Shown here piece by piece: positions 51,501 through 64,000 of a stretch of 64,000 nt of DNA. The DNA is from Hirundichthys speculiger (taxonomy: Eukaryota > Chordata > Actinopteri > Beloniformes > Exocoetidae), in NCBI GenBank assembly GCA_018398805.1, contig JAGFBZ010000292.1, positions 310,001 to 374,000 of the forward strand, given 5' to 3'. The position numbers were made by a program, and so were the translations under genes. Positions within the stretch are counted from its first letter, which is position 1; each line of letters begins with the position of its first letter. Under the pieces are notes generated by a model that saw only the letters and a program-made list of their open reading frames with translations, did not search any database and was not told the origin of the DNA.

Positions 51501-52720
51501 TCACCGTTTCCTCCATGATCCTTCATCTACATCTTTTCTTAAAGGTAGCTTTAATCCCCATCTTCAGTGCAGGACGTACTAAGTACACCTCCATCTACTA
51601 TTATCTTTCCAACTGAAGCAGCTCCACCTACATACAATAAAAATACACCTCTTATCAGCAGCAGTCCAAATTTACCTGTACATTTGTTATCTATTAGCTA
51701 AAACATCTTTATTAAAGCTTTCTAACTCTGCTCCACCCTCCTCCATTCCCTGATGGTGAAAATCCTCTTCATCTTTAATCTCTAATTTAACCTCTACAGG
51801 AAACTGCAGCACCTCCACCACCTGCTCCAGCATAAACGTCACCCTCCACCTGGTGCTTACTGAAGACCTGCCTATCTGACCTTGAGGAACTTCTGACATC
51901 CTCCACCTTTCAGGTAGCTACATGTTGAGTTTGTATTTCAAGTATATGATGGCATTTCCACCCAAACACTCTTAAAGTCTCTTTATGTATTTGTCTTAAA
52001 TTGTAAGTCATCTGAAAATATGCAGCTAAAAACAAACTGAATGCATTCTGACAACTTTTTGTGTCAGTGACCTCCTCTGGTGATGAATTTCCAAGAACTT
52101 CACAGATACATCTAATTTCACCTCTGATATCCTCCACCTTTCTATCTCCAGAAAGTTGCATATCCAACCTCTACTTCTAGATTTTATGATGCACTCTACC
52201 AGCTAATATTGTATCTATCATGTGTTTTTTCTTGCAGATATCAGCCAGATGACGCTCCAACTGTAACCTTGTAAATCTCATGGAAGATGGATCCCAGGTT
52301 CCGTGTGTCTTCAGTTTGTCGTCAGGTTTCTTGGTAAATGCTTCTTCACTCTCACTGAAATAGTTTTCAGCCAAGTGTAAAGAAGCAGGAATAACAGTCT
52401 GATGTTTCTGGCTAAAACCTCTCAACACCCTGTCCTTACAACAATGCTGGAGTTTTCAAATCTTGATCCAGACTGGAGTTGTCCAAAATAGTTTATTTTT
52501 TAGAGACAAAAATAAATCAATCCCAACCAAGACGCCTATTTTGTTTTGCAGTTCCTCAGATGACCACTTAGGTGCTGGCTCCAAAACAGAACACCTCATA
52601 TTAAAATAAAATGATCAACTTTGTAAATCTGTAAATTTTTTTGTACTAAATAGAATAAAATTATATTAAACAATAAAGCTGACCAATTAGATTTCCAGAC
52701 ATCTTTTGATGTTGTTTGAT
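51501..52720. other. Downstream flank or 3' UTR-like, no gene recognised
   Basis: The plus strand is rich in CTCCACC and CACCTCC motifs that look like decayed relatives of the adjacent minisatellite. Minus-strand frames of 70-85 codons at 51687-52428 are open, but they follow from this biased composition and are not linked by convincing splice sites. Confidence 0.4.
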
Positions 52721-52726
52721 TGACAT

Positions 52727-52780
52727 GTTGAATTTCCCCTCTGGGATTAATAAAGTATTTTTCATTTCATTTCATTTCAT
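52727..52780 (+). repeat. Retroposon 3' tail with ATTTC microsatellite
   Basis: GAATTTCCCCTCTGGGATTA followed by AATAAAG and then TTTCA repeats. This is the typical 3' end of fish LINE/SINE copies, where a polyadenylation-like signal is followed by a short tandem repeat. A similar phrase (TTTCCCTTTGGGATCAATAA) is at about 61787-61815. Confidence 0.6.
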
Positions 52781-54035
52781 CTAGCCACTGGCTCTGGCGT
52801 TCGCTATCCCAACTAGCCAGTGCTGTCATCCTTTTAAGTACTTAGCACTAAGCATTACATTTACTTCTGAGCTGTGAATGAAAAACCTAATGTATCATTT
52901 TAGCGAGAATATGGTTTGTTGTGGTTGTGTGTTGTGTTAATTCTACTGACAGACCAACGTGACAGGCTGTGGTTGGTTTGTACATGGTACAATGGTTTGT
53001 GGCATTTAACAAAATTAAATAATTCAGGTAATCCTGACTGACCAGAAACAGGAGAGGTTTCGTCTGATTTGACTTCAGACAGTGAGACAAAAAAATGAAG
53101 TGTGTTTCTTCCTCTCAGTGTATGTAAACTTCTGGCTTTAACTGTAACATCTTAAAAATGACAGCTTTTGTCTCTTTGTGTAGCTTTTATTACCTTTCAC
53201 TTTTAAACCAAATCAAGACGTTGTTTAGACGCCTGTCAAAGTCATCTTTTCAACATCTTTTCAACGTAACTTTGCTTGGTGGGTTGCCCTTCAGTCTCAT
53301 CAAAAACAGGTCCCTAAGATAGGTAAGCTTGCAGCTAAAAACTTTAAATTATTAAACTGGAAGTCACCCTCCTCCCCATGTTTTGATAGGTGGCTTAATG
53401 AAATGACCTCCATTGCTACGATGGAGTAATTCTGTATGAACGGAGGCGTAGTATTGGCCCGCTATCAAAGGATGTGGAAACCATTTTCTGATTTAATCAG
53501 AGTGGAACTGAGTTTTGCTGCTATGTCATTTTTTTTAGTCTTTGTGAACTTCATATTGTCCTGGGCTGAATGATACTCATACAAATATCCACCCATTTGT
53601 ATTTCTATGTTTGTCTTTTTGATTTTGTCACTCCTTTGTTGTTTTATTTGTTGTATCTCTGTAACAAGAAAAAGCACAAACTATTGTAAAGTGGTGGAAT
53701 GGTAGAAAAGATTTTGTGAACCTTACGTTCAGAATAATGCCCTTCAGACAGACGAGATCAAAGTTGAGAAGTTTGTCCATCTGAGCACAAACGCCTCAGA
53801 CCAGCTGTCAAGCTTGGTGATGGAGTCGTGGTGATCTGGGTTTGTCTCGCAGCTACACGAGTTCACAGCTGCGTTAAAAGTTCATGACAGTTCAGTTTGA
53901 AGTATAGCAACCCCCTCTCTACCTTTAAAACATATTTGGATCCATGAACTACGTATGCATGTACATAGAAGCTAATTATAAGTTTTACTATCAGCTGCTT
54001 CTTATTTCACGTTTCATGCAGTTTTATAGTGTATT
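52781..54035. other. Intergenic, no gene recognised
   Basis: No frame resembles a known protein, and no repeat is clear enough to name. Confidence 0.5.
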
Positions 54036-54039
54036 TTGT

Positions 54040-54345
54040 GTCAGTGGAGGACCCAGACGCAAAAAGAGCAGGAGGCAGGCTGAGACAAAATACGCCGCAG
54101 ACTTAAATAAAGCTTCCAAAAGAACAAATATAATTCCGAACAGACTTCCAAAAAGGGCTGGAACACGACTGGAAGGAATGACAAGAACATGGAAAGGAAT
54201 AAAGGGAATCAGGTAGATTTAAGGAATATGAATAACTGCTAATCAGGAGCAGATGTGGAGCAAACAAAACAGGCAGTAAAATCATGTAAACAAGGAAAAG
54301 GAAGTGAGACAAGTCCATGACAAGACCAGTCTGACACAACGATGA
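54040..54345 (+). repeat. Dispersed fish repeat, GAGGACCCAAACGCAGG-type family (copy 2)
   Basis: Begins TCAGTGGAGGACCCAGACGC, then GGAGGCAGGCTGAGACAAAA, an internal CAAGAACATGGAAAGGAATA and GCAGATGTGGAGCAAACAAA, ending near CATGACAAGACCAG. The same family lies in opposite orientation at 32160-32500. Both copies are non-coding and diverged. Confidence 0.55.
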
Positions 54346-55569
54346 TTTTCCAAAATCCATGCAGAATGATATTGTGTTCACCTCTCACCCAAAAGAGAAG
54401 CACTGAAAGGACATTAATAAAGTGAAAGAGATGTTGTCTCTGACCCAGCTCGCACGTGTCCGTCGCACTGCAGGGTGGCCTTGCTCAGTATGAGAGCAGG
54501 ATGCAGGAAACCTCGCAAACACAGCAACGAGTTTCCACAATCAGAGATGACAAGACGTTTGCTTACTCTGAGTTTTTATGGCAACATGATGCCTGTGAGG
54601 AATGCAGCAGCAGATGTGCTTTCTGAGGATTCCACTGTTTCATATATTTCATTTTCTTAGCATACTTAGCATCTGTACCTAAAAGCAGGTATGTACTGTA
54701 CCTGTCATGAGCATCTACCTTGTTCAAATAAATCAAATTTGCCTTTTCTTCTCATTTAATCTATTTCTTTTACTCATCTATTTATTTGTGCATGCTCCTC
54801 CACGTCGTTCATACTTCATTTCCTTCCATAGCACAGAGCTGCTCTGGAAGCTAGAGGGCAGCACAATCCAGAAACCAGCCACTCGGGGTTTCCAGCAAAG
54901 CTGATACAACACCAGTCCGAGTGTAGCCAACTGGGAGAGGGGTTTTGGCAGAGAGTTTTGGCTTTCTCTCACCGATTCCCACTTCCTCAGCTGAAAGTGA
55001 TGGCAAAAAGTTATTGTGCAACGTGGCTGCACGTGTCCTCAGGATGAATGTCGTTGTTCTGGGTACTGTCGGCTTGATTATCTGGCTCACTGCATCGCTC
55101 TACTTTTGCCAGGAACAGCCTCTCATGTTGAGCTTGTCTTAGTTAAAAGAATGATTCCAAAATGTTGAAATTAAATGAAGGATATTTGTTTTATTTTTGT
55201 TTCTGTGGTGAATATATAGCAGATATGCTGTATGTGTTTTGTATTAGGAGAGACGACTCCAAAGGGAGCTTTTCCAAATGTTTGCATAATGAAGTTAAAC
55301 CACTCCTTTATAGCCCCTCTCTCTGATCCAAACCAGGACCAATCAGTCCAGATGTGACTACTTCTACATATGTAAACACATGCTGCTTTAACATCTTTTG
55401 AAAACTCAAAGCCATCTTCTAGTTTTGTGGTCGAATTTGACGATCAATGAGACCACTGCTGTGCATGCACATGTCCACGTACAGACCTGGTGAGCAAGCT
55501 GTGCTTCTCAGCTTGTATTTTTTTGACTTTGTGTATAAGTGCCGCAACAGTGAATTTATATTCACCAAT

Positions 55570-55725
55570 CAACCGAAAATGCGTCTATTTTAGACTGTGG
55601 GAGGAAGCTGGAGCACCCAGAGAGAAACCCACACAGGCAGAACAGGCATACTCTACACAAAAAGCCCCCAGCTGAGCTTCAAACAAGAGCCTTCTTGTTG
55701 TGGGACCACAGCGCTGTTTGACCAT
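55570..55725 (+). repeat. SINE-like teleost repeat (AGACTGTGGGAGGAAGC type), copy 1
   Basis: Contains GACTGTGGGAGGAAGCTGG, CACCCAGAGAGAAACCCACA and CTACACAAAAAGCCCCCAGC, ending in a phrase like GCCTTCTTGTTGTGGGACC then CAGCGCTGTTTGACC. This follows, with mutations, a ubiquitous fish repeat with a tRNA-gene-like end. A second partial copy is at 63540-63640. Confidence 0.65.
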
Positions 55726-57479
55726 TGACATTTGCCAAATGGTTTATTCTTCTTTTACACAAACATTCACCTTTTGACAGTGAGTCCTACATATACATCG
55801 ATGCTTCATTTTAAGCCATTAGTCAAAAATGTGTAGTCACAATCCATAATTGACATCTTTACTCACAGAGCGGGAGTGCATGGCCTAATAAGGAAAAGAA
55901 AAAGCAGCATAAAAATAGAACAATAATAAAGAGAAAAAAAAAAAGGTTATCTAACAATTCCAACACCTGAACGTTAAGGGAGTCTCTGTTTCATAGAGTT
56001 TCTAAATTCTACACAGGTCTGTGTCAGAGTTCAACAACAAACTGTCCCCTTATATCCAAGTGTTGACAGCCCCGGCCTTATGCAGCTCGCAACCATCGCG
56101 AGCCTGTGAATGATTGTGAAGGCTACTTTTCTTTATGAAATGGCGAGTTAACTGTCACTGATAGAGGGACCATAACTGACCGCTTTTCATTTGTCAATTA
56201 AACGCAAAGATGAAATTATCAAAATATGCAAAGCGAAGTGAAATCAGATGTGATGGACAATAAAGATCCAGTAAAGCACACAAAGTCCGGTCCTTTGTCA
56301 ACTAAAAAGGTTTGAGAAGAACACTCTAAAGTGTTGAAAGTTAAAAATCACAACACTTGGCAGCACAAATGAAGCCGCGCTGAAGAGGATTACTTTTGTG
56401 GTGTCACTCTTGGTGAACTTCAGAGATGGCCTCTTTCAAATAATTTCCTCTTTCCTGAGGGATGTGTTTGATAATGACTCATCCTCCAACTCCCTGCTGC
56501 CTCCCATCTCAGTCTGTTTATCTTGGAGGAACAGAAAGCCCGAGGCGTGGCGATGTAATGACCTTCCTGAAAAGTGGCGGAAAGGTACAAAACTAGCAAG
56601 AAATCCCTCACTCCAACTAAGGGTTCAATGAATCTGATTCTCTCGCATGCAAACACACAGGGAGGTGCATGGCTTGTGTCTTTCACTACCCGTTTTTTTT
56701 GTTTTGTTTTGTTTTTTTTGCCTGGAATCGTTGACTTTCTTTGGCTTGTGAAGCTATTTCACTCCATCAGATAGCAGCCATGAGGCGGTTAAGTGGCATT
56801 TGAGCACACACACACACACACACAACACATGCGAAGTTGCCATGGCGGCAGTGTATTTCCCACAGTAACTAAGGAGTCTCTAAAACTTGACATATGACCA
56901 CAGATCACAGTGGATCTTTTTTATCATCATCATTCTTAAGATGGTGTTTCCTTGCTTGCTGGCTTGACTGTTGTATTTGTAAACCCAGGTCTTTATCGGT
57001 GGAAGACATAGCACAAATGTAAAAAAGAGCACCCCAGCTGATAGAAATCCTCTCAATATTTTACCATAGAAGCACACAATTATTTGCAACCAGGTGAAAA
57101 ACCTGGTAATGAATGCTGTAAAATGGATACAATGCTGCATAAAGGTCCTCTTGCAGTGTGTTACTGAGAGTTTGTGACTAAATACTTGAGGTCTATTTCA
57201 GTAGCAGGAATGAGGTCACTGCTGTTGCTGATGGTGAAGAAGCAAATTAATGGAATTTGTGTCATATTTTCCATAGCTCTTCATTTCTTCTTCGTTTGTT
57301 AGTTTTAGCCAACAAAAATGAAAGATATTATGACCAGCTGAAACCATCGACTCTCTTCTCTCTCTCTGTCTCTCCTCATATCGGACCTGCTCGTAGACTG
57401 TTTAAAAAAACAATATTGTTTTCGAAGGGAAAAAAAAAGTAGGTTAATGCTGAAGTGCTTTAAGTTGCATGAAATAGAA

Positions 57480-57791
57480 CAGTGGTTCTCAAACTTTTAA
57501 TACTGCGTACCACCTGAGAAACTATTCAGCTCTCTGAGTACCACCATGATGGCCAACTTTAAAATATAGCCATATATGCCTTTTCAATTAGCTTTAAACA
57601 CACAGGAGAGATGTTTATTCCTTATTGTGGTTATTTATTATTACCTGAATTTTGTTTGAAACGTATTTATAATGCATTGTATGTTTCCGAGTTGAAAAAA
57701 GGAAAAATGTGGAACCAGAGAGCGTTCGCGTACCACCAGAGAGTCCTCGCGTACCACCGGTAGTACGCGTACCACAGTTTGCACACCACTG
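57480..57791. mobile_element. hAT MITE, 312 bp, exact 8-bp target duplication
   Basis: Begins CAGTGGTTCTCAAAC and ends GTTTGCACACCACTG, imperfect inverted termini of the well-known CAGTGGTTCTCAAAC hAT family. The 8-base direct repeat AAATAGAA lies immediately outside both ends (57472-57479 and 57792-57799). The interior has repeated GCGTACCAC motifs and no transposase. Intact duplications suggest a fairly young insertion. Confidence 0.93.
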
Positions 57792-57799
57792 AAATAGAA

Positions 57800-60700
57800 G
57801 ACTGTAAAAAATGCTGGAAACACGCATTATTCATATTTCTTCCGTTTCATATTTTCCTGTTTCTGGTGTTTTCCAGGGGGATTGATCGCAGTGCGAGTTC
57901 AACAAAGCCAGGCTTTCTCAGATAAGAAAGACGGGATCGAGAGGTAACTGGGACTGCGACTGTCAGCTCAGTGAGCGAGGCCGGGCTTTCTGCTTCAGGC
58001 TCCGCCCACTTGCACATAAAAGGGCATGTCCTCATCAGCTGACACGTCCACCTCACTAAATTCACCAATCTCCTGACACTTGGCTAAAAAGTGTGACAAA
58101 TATGAAAATGTAAAGTTTGTGCAATTCAAACCACAAAATATGACTCAACTTTGTTAACCCCACAGCTGGGAAATTCACTTGTTATACACATATTTAGCTC
58201 AACATATCCAGTGTAAAACAATATTCTATGGTGTTATGTTTTCTTTTTGATGGCTCTTTAAAAATAATTTAAATTTGTCTTTTTACTTTGATTCTTAAAT
58301 GATACACAGTGCTCAGATTTTGTTGTAATAAATTATTAGTATAGCACATACTCGATTCCATAAGCTCTAAATAAAAAAAAAAAAAAATTAAAATAAAGGT
58401 GGGTAATGAATAAACAGCATATGGGGTCAGTATGAATGACTGAATTTAAAAGTGTATGATAGTAATCAGTAGTACAATAAACACTATAGCTCTCAAACGC
58501 GTTGAGCTCAGTATTCCTGGCTAAGGAGCTGCATCTGATTGCACTTAGCTCAATGTCAGTGAGGCATGGGTGGGCTGTGTCAGGAGGGCCGCTGCCCTCT
58601 GCAGCCCTGGGTACCAAGAGACTCACCACTGGAATGCAGGATTTACAAATAAGAGCAAGAAAAAGAGAAAATATATTAAGAAATAGAATTACCAGCTGGG
58701 AGGCATGCCAGCTTGTATTTGGAGAAATCCCCTGATAGATGGTTTGAACCATCTCAAACTTTATAATCAGTTCAGTGGTATTCAACTCAGCTATTCTGGG
58801 GCCAAATGTTCAAAGTACATATCCAAAAAGATGGAGACAGCAGACTTGTGTCATCCATGATACTGCTAATGGGATACTGCAATGCCTCCAAAATGAACAG
58901 GACCCCTTTTGTCTTATAGTTGAAATATATTTGGGTGAGACATGCAGGCCTACACATTCTTGTTTTATTCTCAAATAAAACTCTTTTTTCACTATTTATT
59001 CACGCTGGTTATATTCTAAAGCACACCAGAGCATGTTCACACCTCTTAACATCACTCCTTGTAATCTCTCTACTGACCAGATCCACAGCCTCAACCCCTC
59101 GCTCAATGAGAAACAGACAGCCAGGTAGGTGATTGACAGGTGGATAGAAAGGTAATACAGTGTTGTGACAAAGCAAACTCCTGGTATCTACATAACTCTT
59201 ACAAGTTAATTCTGCATTTTTTCCCCCTTGTCTTGCCTCTCATATATACAAAACTTAATTTCATACAAATTTATCAATCCATTTGTGAGTTCAGAGCTAC
59301 ATCTATCAATGAGCAAAGCACAAACAGGGAAAAATGTTTTCAAGGTTATGAGGAAGTGGACACTGGAATCTCCCAGATTTCCTAGAAAGTTATGGTTATT
59401 TGAAAAGTAAAACAGTAATCGTGTATTTTTGTAATATTTTCAGTTGTCAGTACACTCCAGTTTGATGCCATTCTGCAACTCTTTCATTCATATTTCTATA
59501 TATTGCAGCTTGCTTGTTTAGTGGAAACACAAAGACTGTATGTAGTAGGTCGATGATGATTTTCTAGACCAGACGGATGTGTCTCTTTGTTTCATTTAAC
59601 ACTTGTTAACCTGATGGATTTGTGATTTAGTATTGTACCCTGGATATGAAGACCATACAGCAGCAGAAACCACAAATAAAAATGACAACAATATTAATAA
59701 TAATAATTTCTGATCTGTAGGACTGAATAAGCAGTGATGTCCTGATCTTCTCCTTATGGTATTGTTGAATGTTTTGCTTAGTCTCATGAAAAGCAACATG
59801 AGCTGCTGACAGTACAAAAAAAAAAAAAAGGAAAAAGGAAAAAAATAGCAGACTGGAAGAAGGGAAATGAAGAAAATAAAGACAACAGACCTCAGATATT
59901 GCTAAAGTACGAACTCTGTGATTCAACCCTGAGCAGAAGGACAACAGCCACGCAACCACAATACTCCATTTTCCAATTTAATCTGTTTGAATACTTCTTT
60001 GTTCTAATCATGGCAGATGTATGCTGTAAATAATGCAACTAATCATTTTTAACATTTTATTTATTTGTAAGTCAGGTGGCCACAAAGTGAAAGGTTATGC
60101 TATCTAGAAATTTTTGAGATGATAATTCTGGTTTATTTTAAGCTAGAAGATTTCTTATTGATGCTAGAACTGATCTAAATCACCATCATAATTTCCCACA
60201 ACGTCCTAGAAGCAAATAAAATGAACCAAATTAAAGAAGTAAGACCAGATATAACACTTTATTTATGCAGGAGTATTTAAAAACCTCTGAGTGTGTCTCT
60301 GTACTTTTAAAACGCTTTGCGGACCAGAATCGTGAGGCATTTATGGACCTTTTGACTTATTTCATGTCTGCACAAATGAGCAGGTCATCTTTTTTATCTT
60401 TGTTTCCGTTCTGTTTGTCCAGCTGTCTCTTTTCAGCACCATCTTCTGTTGATGCTGTGTATTTCCATAACTCTTTCATTTTCCTTTGTTGTCAAGAGTC
60501 TTTCTGTGTCTTGCTTTCCAGCTAATTTGGGTTCATGACTTCATCCCAGACACATTCTCAACTTCCTGCTGCCTCCTACAGATAAAGAGTCAAGGGGGAC
60601 TCACACGTGCATGCGTGCACGGCCAGCTGGTTTATGTCCTTCTGCTGGCTGGTTAAAGTTCTCTCCCACAGGGGTCACCAGAGAAGGAACACCCACATAT

Positions 60701-62200
60701 GTGATCTTTTTTGCTTTGGGTGAGGGGTGAACTGTTAAGTTTTAATTTTTGTTGCTTTATTCTACTCCATTTTCATTTCACTACACATGAGTGTCATGTT
60801 TATGCAATTTTTATTATTATTATTATTATTATTTTACTATTTTCAATACGCATGCATTTTTATGACCGATATTTTTCATGTTTCATTTTTGCTACGATCA
60901 CCTCTCATAGCATGAACAAGCCAGGGAGTAGGCTGGAACATCAACACCTTACATACCTGTTATTTTTTTTTATTTATTATTGTACTCTGTTTGTTATTGA
61001 ATCATATTCATTACTGAATTTCATTTTGACTGACTGTCTAAGAGTGATTAGATCTTCTCACAGCTCACATGTCAAGTTCACCAAATATGTTAAGTAGCTG
61101 AAGTATCAGCAGCTATTTGACACTATAGACAGCAGTATAGCTGTCACTCAAAACATCACGTTCTCTTCATCTGCATTGATTTGTGGCTTTATATAATTTT
61201 ACCAGATGAAGTTCATAAATATTAACTGCTGGTACAGTTTTCATGGATGTGAAATCTACCTTTGGAGACAAAAAGCTGAAAAGATGTTTATTTATGCTGT
61301 GGCTTTAGACATTTTAAATTGGGGTAAAAGGACACTGACTTGGAGCCAGATCCTAGTGGCCATAATTGGTACTGCATGTATTGCCACATTCAGTCGGCTG
61401 CAGCCCCTTGATGCTGACTCTGTGCTGATTTGGGAATGCTGTGGGTATGAGATGATGTTGTTGGAATGACACACTGTGGATCTTACCTGTATGACACTGT
61501 AATAAAGACACAGTGGCTAGAATAGTCTGTTCTGGGTGTTTTCCTGTTCCAACCTGATTCATATGTAAGATCATCTCCTTCACTTGGCATCAAGGTCTGT
61601 ACAAGTTTGTAAATTACCCCTTCATTTGAGCCAGGCGTGATGGTGCAGGGAAACATCTAAGACACGCAGGGCAGTGGTACTTCAGAACCAGAACTCAGAA
61701 ACACTGGGCAAGAAGACCAATTACAATTCCACCCTGGAAACATGCCTTTGGCTTTTAGACTGCATGTATCTAAATTACAAATATTACAGTTTCCCTTTGG
61801 GATCAATAAAGTCTAATTCAGTTCCAAATACATAAACAAAGATGTTGTGTTTGACAATATTATATGTTCTGATATTCCCTTTTCATCTTGGTGAATTATA
61901 TCTTCAGTTGTTTGAACCGAATGGCATGTTGTGTTGTTATGGATTATAGACGTGAACAGTTATCGAAACAGATTCTACTCAGGCCGCGTTGCTCTCACTA
62001 CCCTTACCCGAAAAAGGCAAACAGTTAGCAGGGGCTCACTTTTTTTTTAATCTGGTCTCATTGAAGTCAAATGAACTCATCCTCTTTCACATCTGCTCAC
62101 ATCTGAAGTTCATGTTAGAGCAGATAAGTGGCTTTGAGGGGGAAAAAAGAGAGAATTTGGGAACACTTGCTCCAGTGGCACACAGGAAGGAGCTCTTTAA
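57800..62200. other. Intergenic, no gene recognised
   Basis: No exon is recognisable. It contains A/T homopolymers (58372-58387, 59816-59846), an ATT microsatellite (60811-60833) and a retroposon-like tail at 61787-61815. Confidence 0.55.
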
Positions 62201-62206
62201 GATAGT

Positions 62207-62240
62207 GTTTGTGTGTATGTGTGTGTGTGTGTTGTGTGTG

Positions 62241-62275
<35 letters not shown>

Positions 62276-62278
62276 GAG
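62207..62278. repeat. TG microsatellite
   Basis: Nearly uninterrupted GT/TG dinucleotides over about 70 bases. It generates spurious Val/Cys and His/Thr frames. Confidence 0.95.
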
Positions 62279-62761
62279 GGAGAGGGGGAGGGAAATTGGG
62301 GGCTAGAGTGAAAACACAGGAGGAAATTAGAGTCAAAGTGGCTGAGGATTATGGGAAAATCTCCTTTTCTCTCTTGGACATTTGCACTGTTGTGGAAACA
62401 TCAGAAGTCTGTTTGAAGTTCACAACTCAAAAATCCTCTTGCTGAAATGGAGTAAGAAGAATTCATCCAATGGAAAGTTGCCTTTTTGTAGTTTTTTTTT
62501 TTTTTTTTTTTTCCCAGAGCAGGGAAGCAGGTTCTCACAGTTAGACAGTATACGCAGATTCACGTCCTCACCAGCATGAGTAATGCCAGTAAACACACAA
62601 CTTTGTCCTGGTATTCATCAAATGGCATCTTGTAATTCTGTTGGCGAAACGACCGGCTTCATTTTAGTTTTCTTCCAGACTGTGATGAATCCCTGCTGCT
62701 TCTAAAGGTCAAAGAGCAAAAGGTTATGAGTTAGGGTCAGCAAACAATTTTTAAGTCTGCG

Positions 62762-62834
62762 TGCATGTGTGTGTGTGTGTGTGTGACAGAGAGAGAGTGA
62801 GAGTGAGTTCTCTCTCTCACACACACACACACAC
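62762..62834. repeat. TG-GA-CA compound microsatellite
   Basis: A TG run, a GAGAGTGAGAGT block, then TCTCTCTC and a CA run. The TG and CA halves are inverse and could fold back on each other. Confidence 0.9.
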
Positions 62835-62957
62835 AGAGTGTGACAGGGGAAAAATGGTGGTTCAATGACCAACAAAGAAATTCCAGATGCTGAGGAATTT
62901 GTCTTTACTGGGAATTCTGCATTTGTTTCAGTGAGATGGGAGGTCATGAGAACAGCA

Positions 62958-62960
62958 CAC

Positions 62961-62992
<32 letters not shown>
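62958..62992. repeat. CA microsatellite
   Basis: An ACACGCACAC start followed by an uninterrupted CA run of about 30 bases. Confidence 0.95.
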
Positions 62993-63454
62993 TCAACACT
63001 GCAACCTCCTTTTATGTTTTGGACCCATAACTGATTCCTCACAGAGAGGCTGGATTTTCCAAACATTAATTCCATTAATTCATTAGCACTGTTGGATTCA
63101 CTCATATTCCATTTACTGGGGAAAAAAAAAAAAATTTTTAGACTTAATTGTTTTGTTAATGATTTTGGGGAGTTAAACAACTCTAATTCCAGTTTCTGTG
63201 TGCATTTACCACTAACCTGTAATCCTGGTTAGGACTGGGTCTTTCTTAGTTAACTCCTAAAATGGTCCTATCCTGGTTTTAAGAAATCTGGGTGAACTAC
63301 TGGAGAAACAAGCCATAGTGATGCGTGCACGCACCTCTTCCAGGATTCTAAACATCATGAACTGGTCGGGATTAATGTGGCTGAGGTGAAAGGAAAAGCA
63401 GACACAACTGTAAACATGGATACTTCCTCCATCCTCTCCCCTATGATCCAGGTC

Positions 63455-63645
63455 CTGCTCAAGGTCTCTTCCCTCTTAAAGGGGAGTTTTTCCTTGTCAC
63501 TGTTTGAACCTGGGGAAAAAAAAAAATCTACAAAAGCACAGGGAAAAGGTATAAAGTCCACACAGAAAGGCCTCAGCCGGGTTTCAAACCAGGAACCTTC
63601 TCGCTGTGAGAGAACAGTGCTCACCACCAGGCTCGATCTTGAATG
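63455..63645 (+). repeat. SINE-like teleost repeat, copy 2 with upstream CTTAAAGGGGAG block
   Basis: Contains TCTTAAAGGGGAGTTTTTCC then TTGTCACTG, a phrase seen throughout fish genomes. It is followed by CACACAGAAAGGCCTCAGCC, GGGTTTCAAACCAGGAACC and TTCTCGCTGTGAGAGAACAG. The latter part matches the repeat at 55570-55725. No coding function is visible. Confidence 0.6.
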
Positions 63646-64000
63646 GAGATGACATTTTTTTTAAAATAATTTGAAATTAATTAAAATTATTTTCCAGCTG
63701 TTCCCAATATGTTCAGTTTTCAATTTAATAAGTGAAATGTTTAACACAGAGTTATGAAGTCAAGTCTCCCCTTTTTGATTATTTTCTTTTCGGAATGAAT
63801 CATTTATTTTCAATCCTGACCCAAAAAAAAAAAAGCACTGACTTCCATTTCATAAATGTCAGTGATAGGCTTCCATACATATCTGGAGTTTGCTTGTTTT
63901 GTTAAGGAAGGATTTCCTTCCTGCTGAAATTGTCTCAGCGTAAAACCTTGAATGGTCGCATTTTAGGGTCATTTCCTGTTTTGGTTTTAAATCCAATATA

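Noticed and set aside
51687..52428. Three successive minus-strand open frames (70-85 codons)
   Set aside because: The region is strand-biased and related to the nearby minisatellite, no convincing splice sites join the frames, and no family is recognised.
61206..61469. Plus-strand 87-codon open frame followed by AATAAAG
   Set aside because: No recognised domain, no splice context, and antisense frames are equally open; treated as chance.
62115..63180. Open frames rich in His-Thr or Cys-Val
   Set aside because: Produced entirely by the CA/TG microsatellites.

Overview
This window is nuclear DNA from a ray-finned (teleost) fish. It has spliced vertebrate genes with GT-AG introns, dense CA, GA and ATT microsatellites, many decayed DNA transposons and dispersed fish repeats, and no bacterial-style gene packing. 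I recognise two protein-coding genes, both on the minus strand, in a gene-poor and repeat-rich background. No operon, CRISPR array, defence island or other undescribed system is visible.

Layout. 1-13.8 kb is intergenic or 3' flank and holds an internally deleted hAT transposon (2864-3574, exact 8-bp target duplication) and the end of a second hAT family near 7.7 kb. 13.8-18.0 kb is the large coding exon of an insulin receptor substrate. Its PH-domain insert and its linkage to gucy2f point to irs4. 18-29.4 kb has no recognisable gene; it holds two Tc1/mariner remnants and a foldback element with about 80-bp inverted arms. 29.5-45.1 kb is a photoreceptor guanylate cyclase of the GUCY2F type. 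I could trace 23 exons codon by codon, plus one candidate extra 3' exon. 45.2-49.2 kb is empty of recognisable genes. 49.2-51.0 kb holds a GC-richer leader-like stretch, an 819-bp transposon with terminal inverted repeats and one orphan coding exon of unknown identity. 51.1-64 kb is a 50-bp minisatellite, dispersed repeats, an exact hAT MITE (57480-57791) and microsatellites.

How the genes relate. IRS proteins are membrane-recruited docking proteins for insulin and IGF-1 receptors. GUCY2F makes cGMP in photoreceptor outer segments. I see no functional link; their neighbourhood matches the human Xq22.3 order IRS4-GUCY2F, so the block looks like conserved vertebrate synteny.

Main oddities. The irs4 exon carries five frameshifts, each explained by one extra base in a short homopolymer, and gucy2f exon 10 carries a sixth of the same kind. 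This looks like insertion error in the assembly rather than gene death. In gucy2f the catalytic asparagine of the cyclase motif is read as threonine, two introns need GC donors, and the last exon may splice on to a further C-terminal exon at 29.5 kb.
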